NCBI GenBank assembly: GCA_945877235.1 | Contig: CAMCRF010000014.1 | Location: forward strand, 1-38,957 | DNA length: 38,957 nt | Source of the DNA: Bordetella parapertussis | GTDB lineage: Bacteria > Pseudomonadota > Gammaproteobacteria > Burkholderiales > Burkholderiaceae_A | Direction: 5' to 3' | Shown: positions 1 through 11,941 of the stretch, piece by piece | Position numbering within the stretch: the first letter of the stretch is position 1 | Layout: each line of letters starts with the position of its first letter | The notes under the pieces: model-generated | What the model was told of the DNA's origin: nothing | Databases searched by the model: none | The model's input: only the letters and a program-made list of their open reading frames with translations | Made by a program: the position numbers and the translations under genes

Positions 1-3133
<3,133 letters not shown>

Positions 3134-3164
3134 AATCGGAGTGTTATTCAGCACAGGAGCAAGT

Positions 3165-4529
3165 ATGTACGACCTCATCGTAATTGGCGGTGGCTCAGGC
3201 GGGGTGCGCGCAGCACGCATCGCTGCTCAGTATGGGGCTAAGGTCGCGCTCATTGAGGAATACCGCATGGGCGGCACCTGTGTCATTCGAGGCTGTGTGC
3301 CCAAAAAGCTCATGGTTTATGCCAGTCGGTTCCCCACAGAGTTCCAAGAGGCCCAGGGCTTTGGATGGACTGTCGGTCCGCAATCCTTCAGTTGGTCTAC
3401 GCTCAAGGAGAACCGTGACCGCGAGGTGACCCGTCTTGAGGGCATTTATCGGAGCAACCTCGAGAAGGCTGGTGTCACCATCCTTCAGGGCAGCGCACGA
3501 TTATTGAGTGCCACCGAGGTTGCTTGCGGGCCGGAGCAATCCGTATCGGGTAAAACCATTCTTATCGCGACCGGCGCCCACCCTGTCACCGACACGCAGA
3601 TTCCTGGGCACGAGCTCTGCATCGATTCCAATGATTTTTTTCTGCTCAATGAACAGCCCAAGCGCGTTCTGGTTCAAGGTGCGGGGTACATCGCGCTTGA
3701 GCTCGCCTGCGTCTTGCAAAACCTGGGTTCTAGCGTGCACGTGGTCTACCGAGGTCAGAGAGTGCTTCGCGGGTTCGATGAAGAGCTGCAAACCCATCTC
3801 GAGGAAGAGCTAGCGCAATCCGGTCTCACCCTCCACCCGGAGAGACGCATTGCTCAGATCGAACGCGTGCCGCAAGGATTGCGCGTGTCGTTTGATCATG
3901 GTGAACCGATAGAAGTAGATGCGGTTCTCAAAGCGATTGGTCGAAAGCCAAAAACCGAAGGACTCGGCCTTCAGGCGGTTGGGATTCACCTCGACCACCA
4001 CGGTGCCATTCCCGTTGACGAAGACTCCCGCACCGGCATTGCAAACATCTTCGCGGTGGGAGATGTCACCAACCGGGTCAACCTTACCCCCATGGCCATC
4101 CGCGAGGGCCACGCGTTCGCAGACACACAATTCGGCGGCAAGCGTGTCGTCGTTGATCATCGTCTGATTCCAACCGCGGTTTTCACCACGCCCGAATTGG
4201 GCACCGTCGGACTCACGGAAGCGGATGCGCTGCGCGATTATCCCCAGCTCGATGTCTACGCCACCCGATTTCGGCCCATGAAGGCCACCCTGTCTGGCCA
4301 TCACAGCCGAATGTTTATGAAGCTGTTGGTCGATCGGGCCAGCGATCGCGTGCTTGGCTTTCATGCGTTGGGGCCAGACACTGGCGAGATGGCGCAGCTC
4401 ATGGGCGTTGCCCTTCAGCTCAAGGCCACAAAGGCATCTCTCGACGCAACGCTGGCCGTTCACCCCACGGCCGCCGAGGAGCTGGTGACCATGCGCTCGC
4501 CGACGCGCAGGCATAACTGGGAAGGCTAG
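3165..4529 (+). CDS. gor: Glutathione-disulfide reductase
   Basis: A cytoplasmic FAD flavoenzyme of 454 residues that reduces GSSG to GSH with NADPH. The N-terminal FAD motif is GGGSGG (residues 8-13). The redox-active disulfide is C39-C44 in GGTCVIRGCVPKK. The NAD(P) domain has GAGYIALE followed by VVYRGQ, whose Arg supports NADPH over NADH. The FAD-closing motif is FAVGDV, and the C-terminal catalytic HPTAAEE is present. The CVIRGC spacing resembles the plant/cyanobacterial/alphaproteobacterial subgroup more than the E. coli enzyme. ATG 3165 has a good AGGAGC site eight bases upstream; the longer frame from 3057 lies antisense to the nuclease and is rejected. Its stop overlaps the convergent lyase gene by four bases. 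Adjacent to the ruined katG, it belongs to the same peroxide/thiol-defence theme. Confidence 0.93.
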   Translation: MYDLIVIGGGSGGVRAARIAAQYGAKVALIEEYRMGGTCVIRGCVPKKLMVYASRFPTEFQEAQGFGWTVGPQSFSWSTLKENRDREVTRLEGIYRSNLEKAGVTILQGSARLLSATEVACGPEQSVSGKTILIATGAHPVTDTQIPGHELCIDSNDFFLLNEQPKRVLVQGAGYIALELACVLQNLGSSVHVVYRGQRVLRGFDEELQTHLEEELAQSGLTLHPERRIAQIERVPQGLRVSFDHGEPIEVDAVLKAIGRKPKTEGLGLQAVGIHLDHHGAIPVDEDSRTGIANIFAVGDVTNRVNLTPMAIREGHAFADTQFGGKRVVVDHRLIPTAVFTTPELGTVGLTEADALRDYPQLDVYATRFRPMKATLSGHHSRMFMKLLVDRASDRVLGFHALGPDTGEMAQLMGVALQLKATKASLDATLAVHPTAAEELVTMRSPTRRHNWEG

Positions 4530-5371
4530 GAGTTCGAAAGCCCCAACACACGCTGCGCCCGCAGTAAGACGGGTTTATCCACCATTTTTCCGTCAACCAT
4601 GAGTGCGCCCACGCCCGCACCGGAGGGCCCGGCATTGCGCTCAGCATCGCGCTCCGCATCACGCCATGCCGAGACCACGCGTTCTGCCCACGCCCTCGTT
4701 TGCGCATCGGGCGAGAAGGCCTGCACGACAGGAGCGAGTTGTGCCGGATGAATGCAGAGCTTCCCGCCAAAACCGAGCGACTTTGCGTGCCAAACATCCT
4801 GTTCCACGGCATGCGCCTCAAGCGATTGGGTGACGCCGGCGATAGGTGGCGGCAGCTCAGCCAGACGGCTTGCCAAGGCCAATTCGAGACCAGCAAGGTC
4901 CAGCGCGAGCCCAGGCCCATCAACCCCAAGGTCAAACCCGTAGTCGAGAGAACCAAATGCAAGACGTGTCACACCGCCAGCCTGCGCAACTTCTTTCGCC
5001 TGACAAACACCCCGAACCGTCTCAATCAAGGCAATCAACTCGCGCTCGGAGCCAGCATCGCGGAGCGCGTCGAAGTCTGCAGTCGACTCAGCCTTGGGAA
5101 GCATCACGCCAAGCCACGGAAGGGACTCAAGCCAACGCAAATCCTCTGCGAACCATGGGCTTCGGACATCGTTGATACGCACCATCACGCGCGTCTGCGC
5201 GCTCAGCGGTATGGATTGCAGGAACGTACCAACCGATGCACGCGCGGCCGCCTTATCGACAGGAGCCACTGCATCCTCAAGATCGAGAATCACCACATGG
5301 GCAGGAGTGTCCCAAGCCTTTTGAAATCGATCGGGCCTGCTTCCTGGGACGAAGAGATAGGTGGTGGGCAT
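4526..5371 (-). CDS. HpcH/HpaI aldolase / CitE-like CoA-ester lyase (citramalyl-CoA lyase candidate)
   Basis: 281 residues, TIM-barrel CitE family. The N-terminus YLFVPGSRPDRFQKA and VVILDLEDAV carry the family's CoA/substrate-binding Arg and acidic pair. The Mg-binding Glu and Asp lie in ALIETVRGV and AFGSLDYGFDLG, and GGKLCIHPAQ is the usual C-terminal substrate loop. Family members cleave beta-hydroxyacyl-CoAs such as malyl-, beta-methylmalyl- or citramalyl-CoA. ATG 5371 lies one base after the stop of the MaoC-like gene upstream, so the two are almost certainly cotranscribed and coupled. A hydratase plus a lyase suggests mesaconyl- or itaconyl-CoA to citramalyl-CoA to acetyl-CoA plus pyruvate, but no CoA-transferase is in view, so the substrate is inferred. 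A low-complexity AERDAERNAG stretch lies near the C-terminus. Confidence 0.8.
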   Translation of the reverse strand: MPTTYLFVPGSRPDRFQKAWDTPAHVVILDLEDAVAPVDKAAARASVGTFLQSIPLSAQTRVMVRINDVRSPWFAEDLRWLESLPWLGVMLPKAESTADFDALRDAGSERELIALIETVRGVCQAKEVAQAGGVTRLAFGSLDYGFDLGVDGPGLALDLAGLELALASRLAELPPPIAGVTQSLEAHAVEQDVWHAKSLGFGGKLCIHPAQLAPVVQAFSPDAQTRAWAERVVSAWRDAERDAERNAGPSGAGVGALMVDGKMVDKPVLLRAQRVLGLSNS

Positions 5372-5372
5372 C

Positions 5373-6260
5373 TTAGGAGCACGTCGCGCGCAGGGTGGCA
5401 TTGGCGCGCATGGTGACGTACCCCTCATGGTCCTGAGCCCAAAGTGCGATCGAGCGACCGTCGGCGCTTGACGCGCCGCACACGGCGAATGGATGCAGAT
5501 CAAACAATGGCCGCACCGCCTTAAACGTAAAAGCCTCAACCACTGCGTGCGGCAGCTCTCGGCGTACGAGTTCAAGCAACAGCGTCGCCACCAGGGGCCC
5601 ATGGACCACGAGGCCCGGATAGCCCTCCTCTTGCGTTACATACGTTCTGTCGTAGTGAATGCGATGGCCATTGAAGGTGAGCGCGCTGTAACGAAACAAC
5701 AAAACCGGGTCGGGTTGAATCTCTCGCATCCAGAGGGCAGTCAACTCCGCTCGCTCTGGCGCGGGCCTATGCTCCGATGCCGACTCCGCGTCCCGATAGA
5801 CAATGTCGTGAAACTCTACAAGGGCGGGGTCGGCATCTGCACCACCGAAGATCGCGTGCTCTACCTTCACAAACACAAGTGGCCCTGTGCGACCCTGCTT
5901 CTGCGTGACATCGCGAATCGTCGACACACGCCGCACCGCCTCGCCCACCTTGAGCGCCCGCTGAAATTGCAATTGCCCACCCGCCCACATGCGACGCGGG
6001 AGGTTGACTGGCGGGAGGAAGCCTCCGCGCCGCGCATGGCCGTCTAAACCAATCTCAGACTGGGAATGCAGAGGCAGAAAATAGAGCCAGTGCCAGAGCG
6101 GAGGAAGTGACTCGGAAGGTCCGGGCGCTGGGAGATTACTGTCGAGCGTGGCACTGAGTGCGCGCACGGGTGTCGAATACAGCGTATCGGCCACAGTCTC
6201 ACTGCGACCAATCCAGTCTTGCAGCGAAATTGGAGGGTTGGCAATGGGGTCCGTGGCCAT
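5373..6260 (-). CDS. MaoC/FAS1-like dehydratase (mesaconyl- or itaconyl-CoA hydratase candidate)
   Basis: 295 residues with a double hot-dog layout: an N-terminal dehydratase-like half (SLQDWIGRSETVADTL, then PLWHWLYFLP and PRRMWAGGQLQFQ) and a C-terminal half with the conserved RYSALTFNGHRIHYD, typical of FAS1-type dehydratase and mesaconyl-C4-CoA hydratase relatives. That motif holds the residues usually placed at the active site of this fold. The next gene is a CitE-type lyase starting one base after this stop, the pairing seen in C5-dicarboxylate (mesaconate/itaconate) catabolism. The ATG at 6260 follows the TerC stop by 11 bases, so it is probably part of a longer minus-strand transcript. 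Other CoA thioesters remain possible substrates. Confidence 0.75.
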   Translation of the reverse strand: MATDPIANPPISLQDWIGRSETVADTLYSTPVRALSATLDSNLPAPGPSESLPPLWHWLYFLPLHSQSEIGLDGHARRGGFLPPVNLPRRMWAGGQLQFQRALKVGEAVRRVSTIRDVTQKQGRTGPLVFVKVEHAIFGGADADPALVEFHDIVYRDAESASEHRPAPERAELTALWMREIQPDPVLLFRYSALTFNGHRIHYDRTYVTQEEGYPGLVVHGPLVATLLLELVRRELPHAVVEAFTFKAVRPLFDLHPFAVCGASSADGRSIALWAQDHEGYVTMRANATLRATCS

Positions 6261-6271
6261 GGCCTGCGACG

Positions 6272-7291
6272 CTATTTCGAGTCCCGTTCTTCGGGACGCT
6301 TCGGCTCAAACGGGAAGGCACTGGTGACCTCCCCCTCCTTTGCCGGAATGCGAAGCGAAAGCAGCATGGTGACCGCAAGCGTCACAACGGTGAAGCCCAG
6401 CGACCAGGCAATGGGAATCTTGTAGAGGTCGATCAGCAGCATCTTGACGCCAATGAACACCAACACAATGGACAGCCCGTAAGAGAGCAGGTGGAACTTC
6501 TCGTGCATGCTGGCCAGGAGAAAGTACATGGCGCGCAGACCCAAAATGGCAAAGACGTTCGACGTCAGCACAATGAACGGATCCGTGGTGATTGCAAAAA
6601 TGGCCGGAATGGAGTCCACCGCGAAGATGACATCCACAATGCCGATGAGCAGAATCACCACAAAAAGCGGCGTGGCCATCTTCACGCCGTCTACCCGGGT
6701 GAAGAATTTCTCGCCATCAAAATTTGGGGCAATCTTCATGTGGCGGTTGATCCACTTGAGTGCCGGGTTGTTCTCCAGATCGGGCTCCTGCCCAGACGCC
6801 CACCACATCTTCACACCGGTAAAGACTAAGAAAGCGCCAAAGAGATACATGATCCAATGGAACTGCGAGATAAGCCATGCACCGATCAGAATCATGATGG
6901 CGCGCAGCACGAGCGCCAGCAGAATACCAATCATCAATACGCGCTTTTGGAACTCGGACGGTACCCCGAAGAAGGTGAAGAGCATGAGGAAGACAAATAT
7001 GTTGTCCACCGCGAGTGCCTTCTCGACCAGGTAACCCGTTACGAACTCAAGGGCCTTCGCGTCGGCAAGCTTCTTGGCATCGAGGTCTTCTCCAGTTCCA
7101 CCGAGGTACCACCAGAGCCAGCCCACAAATACAAACGACACCGCGACCCAGACCAGAGACCAGATGGTGGCCTCTCGTATGGAGACAGCATGAGCCCCCT
7201 GCTTATTGAGCGCGAGAAAATCGATGACCAGCGCCACGACCACAAAGGCCGCAAAGAATGACCACAACAGGGGAGTGCCGATGGTGAGCAT
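6272..7291 (-). CDS. TerC/Alx-family integral membrane protein (probable Mn2+ exporter)
   Basis: 339 residues with about eight to nine hydrophobic segments. The family's acidic membrane motifs are clear: EKALAVDNIFVFLM in the first half and GIVDVIFAVDSIPAIFAIT in the second, with the two halves related as an internal repeat. E. coli Alx is a manganese exporter, while TerC proper is linked to tellurite resistance; the length and C-terminus fit the Alx group. Alx-type genes often carry a yybP-ykoY riboswitch, but only 54 bases separate this start from the upstream permease gene, too little for one. A second putative Mn exporter gene lies 4 kb away at 11337. Confidence 0.88.
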   Translation of the reverse strand: MLTIGTPLLWSFFAAFVVVALVIDFLALNKQGAHAVSIREATIWSLVWVAVSFVFVGWLWWYLGGTGEDLDAKKLADAKALEFVTGYLVEKALAVDNIFVFLMLFTFFGVPSEFQKRVLMIGILLALVLRAIMILIGAWLISQFHWIMYLFGAFLVFTGVKMWWASGQEPDLENNPALKWINRHMKIAPNFDGEKFFTRVDGVKMATPLFVVILLIGIVDVIFAVDSIPAIFAITTDPFIVLTSNVFAILGLRAMYFLLASMHEKFHLLSYGLSIVLVFIGVKMLLIDLYKIPIAWSLGFTVVTLAVTMLLSLRIPAKEGEVTSAFPFEPKRPEERDSK

Positions 7292-7345
7292 GCAGAAGAC
7301 CTTCTAAATGGGCTGCCGCATTGAATCAGACTGCTGACATGAGCG

Positions 7346-8116
7346 TCAAGTAAACCCGCCTTGCATCCAGGCGCGACGTATCAGCACAAACCCGATAGCT
7401 AGGATCAGAACCGAGGCAACACGCTGAACCATCTCACGTGACAGCCGAGTGTGCAGCCGATGTCCAATATGCAAACCGAGCAAAGCAAATGGCAGGAGCA
7501 TCAGAAAAGTCACCACGCGATCCATCACCATAAGACCGGTGATCGTGAAGACAACAGCCCGAATACCCGTAGAGGCCAAGACCATGTTCGATAGGGTTGC
7601 ACGATAGGCCGACTTATCGAAGAGTCGATGAGAGAGATAAATCACGTAAGGCGGGCCTCCCACGCCGAACAAGGTTCCCGTGACACCCCCTGTAAGGCCG
7701 GATACCGGGGCCCACCTCTCGCTCACGGCCTTGGTGCTGCCACGCTTGAAAAGCGCATAGGCTGCATAAGACGACAGGAAAAGTCCGAAGGCTGCCAGAG
7801 TTGCCGCTCCGGGCAGGCTCACCAACAGGGTTACGCCAGCCACAGCGCCCAACACAGAAAACGGAATCATCCATTTCAGCTCTCCCCAAGAGGCCTCACG
7901 CGAGAAGCGGGACCCAAGAGCGAACGAAGCAGACACATCAAGCAACACGCAGACCGGCAAGACGAACTCTAGCGGCAGCAGCAACGAGAGCAGGGGCACC
8001 GTAAACATCGCCGCACCGAAGGCGGTGATGCCAAAGATGACGTAGGCGAAAGTCACGACCAATCCAGCGATGGCCCAGGTTTCGAATCCGATCGGAAACG
8101 CAAACTCCGTTACCAA
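7346..8116 (-). CDS. TauE/SafE (TSUP) family membrane permease
   Basis: 256 residues, almost entirely hydrophobic, with about seven to eight predicted membrane spans. The two family signatures are visible: FAYVIFGITAFGAAMFTVPL early and SGLTGGVTGTLFGVGGPPYV in the middle. TSUP proteins move sulfite, sulfoacetate, taurine-derived or other organic anions; the substrate cannot be read from sequence. The start at 8116 is a TTG that overlaps the stop of the SDR gene by seven bases, implying translational coupling. No ATG in frame would preserve the first helix. It belongs to a minus-strand run with the SDR, TerC and the CoA-ester genes. Confidence 0.82.
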   Translation of the reverse strand: MVTEFAFPIGFETWAIAGLVVTFAYVIFGITAFGAAMFTVPLLSLLLPLEFVLPVCVLLDVSASFALGSRFSREASWGELKWMIPFSVLGAVAGVTLLVSLPGAATLAAFGLFLSSYAAYALFKRGSTKAVSERWAPVSGLTGGVTGTLFGVGGPPYVIYLSHRLFDKSAYRATLSNMVLASTGIRAVVFTITGLMVMDRVVTFLMLLPFALLGLHIGHRLHTRLSREMVQRVASVLILAIGFVLIRRAWMQGGFT

Positions 8117-8808
8117 GGAATCGATTCGCCTTTGTAGTCAATGAAGCGAGCGCGAGGGCCGGCCTCAAGCGAATCAAGCGCATTGAGCAGCCCAGACACC
8201 GATTCATGAGGCGTCAGGGTCTGGTGGCCGGACGAAAATGGCGACGAGAGCTTAGAGACGACAGTGCCCGGCTGAAGTGCAGCAAAGACCGCAAATGGAC
8301 GAGTGCGATGCGATTCAATGGCGGTCGTCTGAAGCAGCATATTGCCGGCTGCCTTGGAGGCCCGGTATCCGTACCACCCGCCCAACTGGTTGTCCTCAAT
8401 ACTCCCCACTCGGGCCGAGAGCACTGCGAAGATTGACCGCTCCTTGGACGCTAGCAGCGGCACAAAGGACTTGAGCACCAGTGCGCGACCGATGGCATTG
8501 ACCTGAAAGGCACGCGCTAAGCCGTTCGAGGAGACCTGAGCGAGTCGCTTCTCGGGGCCTTGGCCATCAATGGTGAGGGCGCCCGTCGCGTCCACGATCA
8601 GGTGGAAGGGCCCATGGGGGGCAACAGCCGCTGCAGCCGAGGCAATCGAGGGCTCGTTTTCGAGCACCAGGGAAGGCGTCGAGGAACGACTCAGGCCAAT
8701 CACACGATCGCAGCCGCGCATGCCCTCAAGCGCCTCGTTGAAGGCACCGCCAATGGCGCCAGTGCTTCCGATGACCAGGGCCCGAAATGGAATGGGGAGT
8801 GAATTCAT
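8110..8808 (-). CDS. Short-chain dehydrogenase/reductase
   Basis: 232 residues. The Rossmann nucleotide motif is GSTGAIGGAF near the N-terminus. The catalytic Ser is probably in VLSARVGSI and the YxxxK pair lies in YGYRASKAAGN. The sequence resembles the C-factor-like SDR group often found in small operons. The substrate is unknown. ATG 8808 precedes the first beta strand (PFRALVIGS); the frame is open to 8859, but that would overlap the divergent modA. Only 20 bases separate this start from modA, so both promoters must lie within or across each other's coding sequence. Confidence 0.8.
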   Translation of the reverse strand: MNSLPIPFRALVIGSTGAIGGAFNEALEGMRGCDRVIGLSRSSTPSLVLENEPSIASAAAAVAPHGPFHLIVDATGALTIDGQGPEKRLAQVSSNGLARAFQVNAIGRALVLKSFVPLLASKERSIFAVLSARVGSIEDNQLGGWYGYRASKAAGNMLLQTTAIESHRTRPFAVFAALQPGTVVSKLSSPFSSGHQTLTPHESVSGLLNALDSLEAGPRARFIDYKGESIPW

Positions 8809-8828
8809 AAGCCATACTAACGCGCACG

Positions 8829-9602
8829 ATGAAGATTCAGACGCTTTTCTCATGGACATACGGTTTGCTATTGCTCGCGGGTCTTGCCCACGCAGCAGAC
8901 GCGGTGGCGGCCGAAGTCAAGGTCGCGGTGGCCTCCAACTTCACTGCGCCCATGAAAGTGCTCGCGCGCGAGTTCGAGCTGGCGACCGGGCACACGGCGT
9001 TGCTCGCATTTGGGGCCACGGGCCAGTTCTACGCGCAGATTAAAAACGGCGCCCCATTTGCCCTGCTCCTCTCTGCGGACGACACCACACCGGCTCTGCT
9101 TGCTCAGGAAGGCCTTGCGCGGGCCGAGAGTCGCTTCACCTATGCCATGGGCCGTCTGGTGCTCTGGAGCAAACGCCCAAACCTCGTCGATCGCGATGGT
9201 CAAGTCTTAAAAACCAATCGCTTTCAGAAGCTAGCCATTGCAAATCCCAAGCTTGCACCCTACGGTGCTGCAGCCATGGAAGTCCTCAATCGGATGCGCC
9301 TTTTTACCTCACTTGCTTCAAGGATTGTTGAAGGCTCAAACATCAGCCAGGCCTATCAGTTTGTTGCCTCCGAAAACGCGGAGCTGGGCTTTGTGGCGCT
9401 CTCGCAGGTCATAGAGCATGGAGAGATGCGTGAGGGTTCTGGATGGGTCGTGCCCAGCAATCTGCACGCACCGATTCAACAAGATGCCATTCTGTTGAGC
9501 CGCGGCCAAGACCAGGAGGCGGCCAAGGCACTCATGAACTTCCTGCGCTCTGAGCGCGCCCGTGAGGTGATCACCTCATTTGGCTATGCAGTCGCACCTT
9601 AG
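8829..9602 (+). CDS. modA: Molybdate ABC transporter substrate-binding protein
   Basis: 257 residues. A Sec signal peptide (hydrophobic [11 protein letters not shown], cleavage probably after AHA or AVAA) exports it to the periplasm, where it binds molybdate or tungstate. The oxyanion-binding segments are [23 protein letters not shown] and [10 protein letters not shown], followed by the conserved YGAAAMEVL and a late GFVALSQV, all ModA hallmarks. It is the first gene of modABC. The end overlaps modB by 17 bases. No ModE-box-like sequence was seen in the 20-base divergent gap to the SDR gene. Confidence 0.92.
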   Translation: MKIQTLFSWTYGLLLLAGLAHAADAVAAEVKVAVASNFTAPMKVLAREFELATGHTALLAFGATGQFYAQIKNGAPFALLLSADDTTPALLAQEGLARAESRFTYAMGRLVLWSKRPNLVDRDGQVLKTNRFQKLAIANPKLAPYGAAAMEVLNRMRLFTSLASRIVEGSNISQAYQFVASENAELGFVALSQVIEHGEMREGSGWVVPSNLHAPIQQDAILLSRGQDQEAAKALMNFLRSERAREVITSFGYAVAP

Positions 9603-10257
9603 CGCCGAGGCCTGGCCGGCCATCGCTCTCACCCTTCAACTCGCCAGCCTCACGACGCTGGTGTTGCTGCTGATTGCCACGCCGCTCGCTTGGTGGCTCT
9701 CGCAGACCAAGTCCCCCTGGAGAGCGGGCGTGAACGCGCTGGTCACGCTGCCCCTCGTGCTTCCCCCCACCGTCTTGGGCTTCTACCTGCTTGTGCTCCT
9801 CGGGCCTCAAGGCTGGGTGGGGTCTATCACCCAGTCCTTGGGCGTTGGCCTGCTCTCCTTCTCATTTCCCGGGCTGCTCATCGGTTCGGTGATCTTCTCC
9901 CTGCCCTTCGCGGTACAGCCCATTCAATATGCCTTTGAGGCCATTGGACCTCGCCCACTGGAGGTGGCGGCCACGCTTCGCGCGAGCCCCCTTGATCGAT
10001 TCTTCACTGTCGCGCTTCCACTTGCTAAGCCAGGCCTGTTCACGGCTGTGGTCCTGAGCTTTGCCCATACCGTGGGTGAATTTGGTGTGGTGCTGATGAT
10101 CGGCGGGAACATTCCCGGAGAGACCCGGGTGGTCTCGACCCAGATCTTTGGGCACGTGGAGGCCATGGAGTACACCCAGGCCCATTGGCTTTCGGCGGGC
10201 ATGGTGGGCTTCTCTTTTCTGGTTTTAGTCCTGCTTGCAAGGCTCAAACGCGCATGA
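9586..10257 (+). CDS. modB: Molybdate ABC transporter permease
   Basis: 223 residues with about five membrane spans. The ABC-contacting EAA loop is [25 protein letters not shown], preceded by [15 protein letters not shown], which is characteristic of ModB. It forms the homodimeric membrane channel with ModC. ATG 9586 lies inside the end of modA, giving a 17-base overlap, and starts [10 protein letters not shown]; a TTG two codons upstream is possible. The stop overlaps the modC start as ATGA. Confidence 0.92.
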   Translation: MQSHLSAEAWPAIALTLQLASLTTLVLLLIATPLAWWLSQTKSPWRAGVNALVTLPLVLPPTVLGFYLLVLLGPQGWVGSITQSLGVGLLSFSFPGLLIGSVIFSLPFAVQPIQYAFEAIGPRPLEVAATLRASPLDRFFTVALPLAKPGLFTAVVLSFAHTVGEFGVVLMIGGNIPGETRVVSTQIFGHVEAMEYTQAHWLSAGMVGFSFLVLVLLARLKRA

Positions 10258-11324
10258 GGATCCGCCTGCAACTGAATCGGGACGCGTTCTCCCTCGACGC
10301 AGACTTGGAACTCCCAGACCGAGGGTTCTCGGTCATCTTTGGCGAATCGGGATCGGGCAAGACCAGTCTATTGCGCTGCATAGCAGGACTCGAGCGTGGC
10401 CAAGGGCACATCTCCGTCCCGAACTCGACGTGGCAAGAAGACACGCAAGGTACCTGGGTCCCCACTTGGAAGCGCCCTCTAGGCTATGTGTTTCAGGAGG
10501 CGAGCCTCTTTCCCCATCTGAGTGTGCGGGCGAACCTAAACTATGGGGCCAAGCGAACCCGTACGGCCACCGCCCAAGCTGCGCTCGAGGCCGCTACTTC
10601 GTTACTGGGCATAGGTGCACTGCTGGATCGCGACCCAGCGTCGCTCTCTGGTGGTGAACGTCAGCGCGTGGCGATTGCGCGGGCACTCGCCACCGACCCA
10701 AAACTGCTGTTGCTCGATGAGCCACTCGCCTCACTCGACATGAATCGCAAAGAAGAGGTCCTGCCCTGGTTGGCCCAATTGCAAGAGCGCCTCGAGATTC
10801 CAGTGCTTTATGTCACGCACTCCATGCAAGAGCTCACGCGTCTTGCAGACCAGGTGGTGCTGCTGGAGTCAGGTCGCGTTGCGGTTACCGGACCCGTTCA
10901 ATCCACCTTGTCAGACCCCGAGTTTGCGCGCTGCGTAGGCTCAGAGGCGGGCTCGCTTCTGGTGGGCAAGGTGGCCGGATATGATCGCCCCTATGGGCTG
11001 TTGAGCGTGCATGCCGGTGGGCTTCAGCTCTGGTGCGGTGGGTCTGAACTGCCTATTGGTAAAGAAGTTCGGGTGCATGTCCGTGCAAGCGATGTGAGCG
11101 TCAGCCAGGTTCAGCCGCTGGCGGGCTCGATTCAGAATGTATGCCAGGCCAAGCTTTTGAGGCTAGAGCCAGACCGGCACCCCTCACATTGCCTCGCTGT
11201 GCTCGAAGCACAGAGCACGCGCCTGCTTGCCCGCATCACCCGCCGTGCAGCCGATCAGCTCAGTCTCTCACCGGGGCAATCGGTCTGGCTACAGGTAAAA
11301 TCCGCCGCACTCGTCGGTACTTAA
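10254..11324 (+). CDS. modC: Molybdate ABC transporter ATP-binding protein
   Basis: 356 residues. Walker A GESGSGKT (residues 30-37), Q-loop [13 protein letters not shown], signature [15 protein letters not shown], Walker [13 protein letters not shown] and switch His in YVTHSM are intact. After about residue 230 there is a regulatory Mop/TOBE-like domain ([10 protein letters not shown], then ILRLEPD-type and [11 protein letters not shown] segments), which binds oxyanion and gives feedback control in other ModC proteins. The first codon overlaps the modB stop (ATGA at 10254). The next gene follows after 12 bases, so the transcript may continue into it. Confidence 0.92.
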   Translation: MRIRLQLNRDAFSLDADLELPDRGFSVIFGESGSGKTSLLRCIAGLERGQGHISVPNSTWQEDTQGTWVPTWKRPLGYVFQEASLFPHLSVRANLNYGAKRTRTATAQAALEAATSLLGIGALLDRDPASLSGGERQRVAIARALATDPKLLLLDEPLASLDMNRKEEVLPWLAQLQERLEIPVLYVTHSMQELTRLADQVVLLESGRVAVTGPVQSTLSDPEFARCVGSEAGSLLVGKVAGYDRPYGLLSVHAGGLQLWCGGSELPIGKEVRVHVRASDVSVSQVQPLAGSIQNVCQAKLLRLEPDRHPSHCLAVLEAQSTRLLARITRRAADQLSLSPGQSVWLQVKSAALVGT

Positions 11325-11336
11325 CAAGTTCTTACA

Positions 11337-11906
11337 ATGGAAGCACTCCTGGTTTCAACCGGCGTTGTCGCGCTTGCAGAAATGGGCGACAAGACTCAAC
11401 TACTCGCCTTCTTACTGGCAGCCCGATTCAAGCGCCCGGCCCCCATCATTCTGGGTATTTTTATTGCCACAATCCTCAATCACGGACTCGCGGGCGCCAT
11501 TGGGGTGTGGGTCACTCAGACGCTCAGCCCTGACCTGCTTCGTTGGGTACTCGGTGCATCGTTCATTGCCATGGCGGTCTGGACCCTCGTCCCCGACAAA
11601 ATCAACCCCGAAGAAACCACCGTCTTTCAGCGGTTTGGGGTCTTCGGCGCCACCTTAGTGACCTTCTTCCTTGCCGAAATGGGCGACAAGACTCAGATCG
11701 CGACCGTGGCCATGGCAGCGCATTACCCTGAAGTGGTCATGGTGGTTATGGGCACAACGCTTGGTATGCTCATCGCCGATGTGCCTGCCGTGTTTATTGG
11801 CGACAGGCTCTCGGCTCGAATCTCGATGCGGCTGGTGCGATCGATCGCTGCGGCTGTCTTCTTGGCGCTGGGTGTCTCAGTCCTGCTGGGTGACTTGTTG
11901 TTCTGA
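11337..11906 (+). CDS. TMEM165/Gdt1 (UPF0016) family Mn2+ exporter, MntX-like
   Basis: 189 residues, two homologous halves, each with the family signature EMGDKTQ: ALAEMGDKTQLLAF near residue 14 and FLAEMGDKTQIATV near residue 114. About six hydrophobic spans. Eukaryotic members exchange Mn/Ca with H+; bacterial MntX in Neisseria and relatives exports manganese from the cytoplasm. It follows modC by 12 bases. No yybP-ykoY Mn riboswitch can fit in that gap, so regulation would be through the upstream operon or an internal promoter. Confidence 0.9.
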   Translation: MEALLVSTGVVALAEMGDKTQLLAFLLAARFKRPAPIILGIFIATILNHGLAGAIGVWVTQTLSPDLLRWVLGASFIAMAVWTLVPDKINPEETTVFQRFGVFGATLVTFFLAEMGDKTQIATVAMAAHYPEVVMVVMGTTLGMLIADVPAVFIGDRLSARISMRLVRSIAAAVFLALGVSVLLGDLLF

Positions 11907-11941
11907 GACGCTCCAACTCTCTTCTCTCTAGGCGTTAACTC

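Noticed and set aside
3810..4514. 234-codon minus-strand frame inside gor
   Set aside because: Antisense shadow of a clear glutathione reductase gene.
7292..7345. Manganese (yybP-ykoY) riboswitch before TerC
   Set aside because: Only 54 bases are available and the conserved loop sequences are not seen.
8809..8828. ModE box or Moco riboswitch before modA
   Set aside because: The gap is 20 bases and lacks the expected palindrome; the region upstream is coding.
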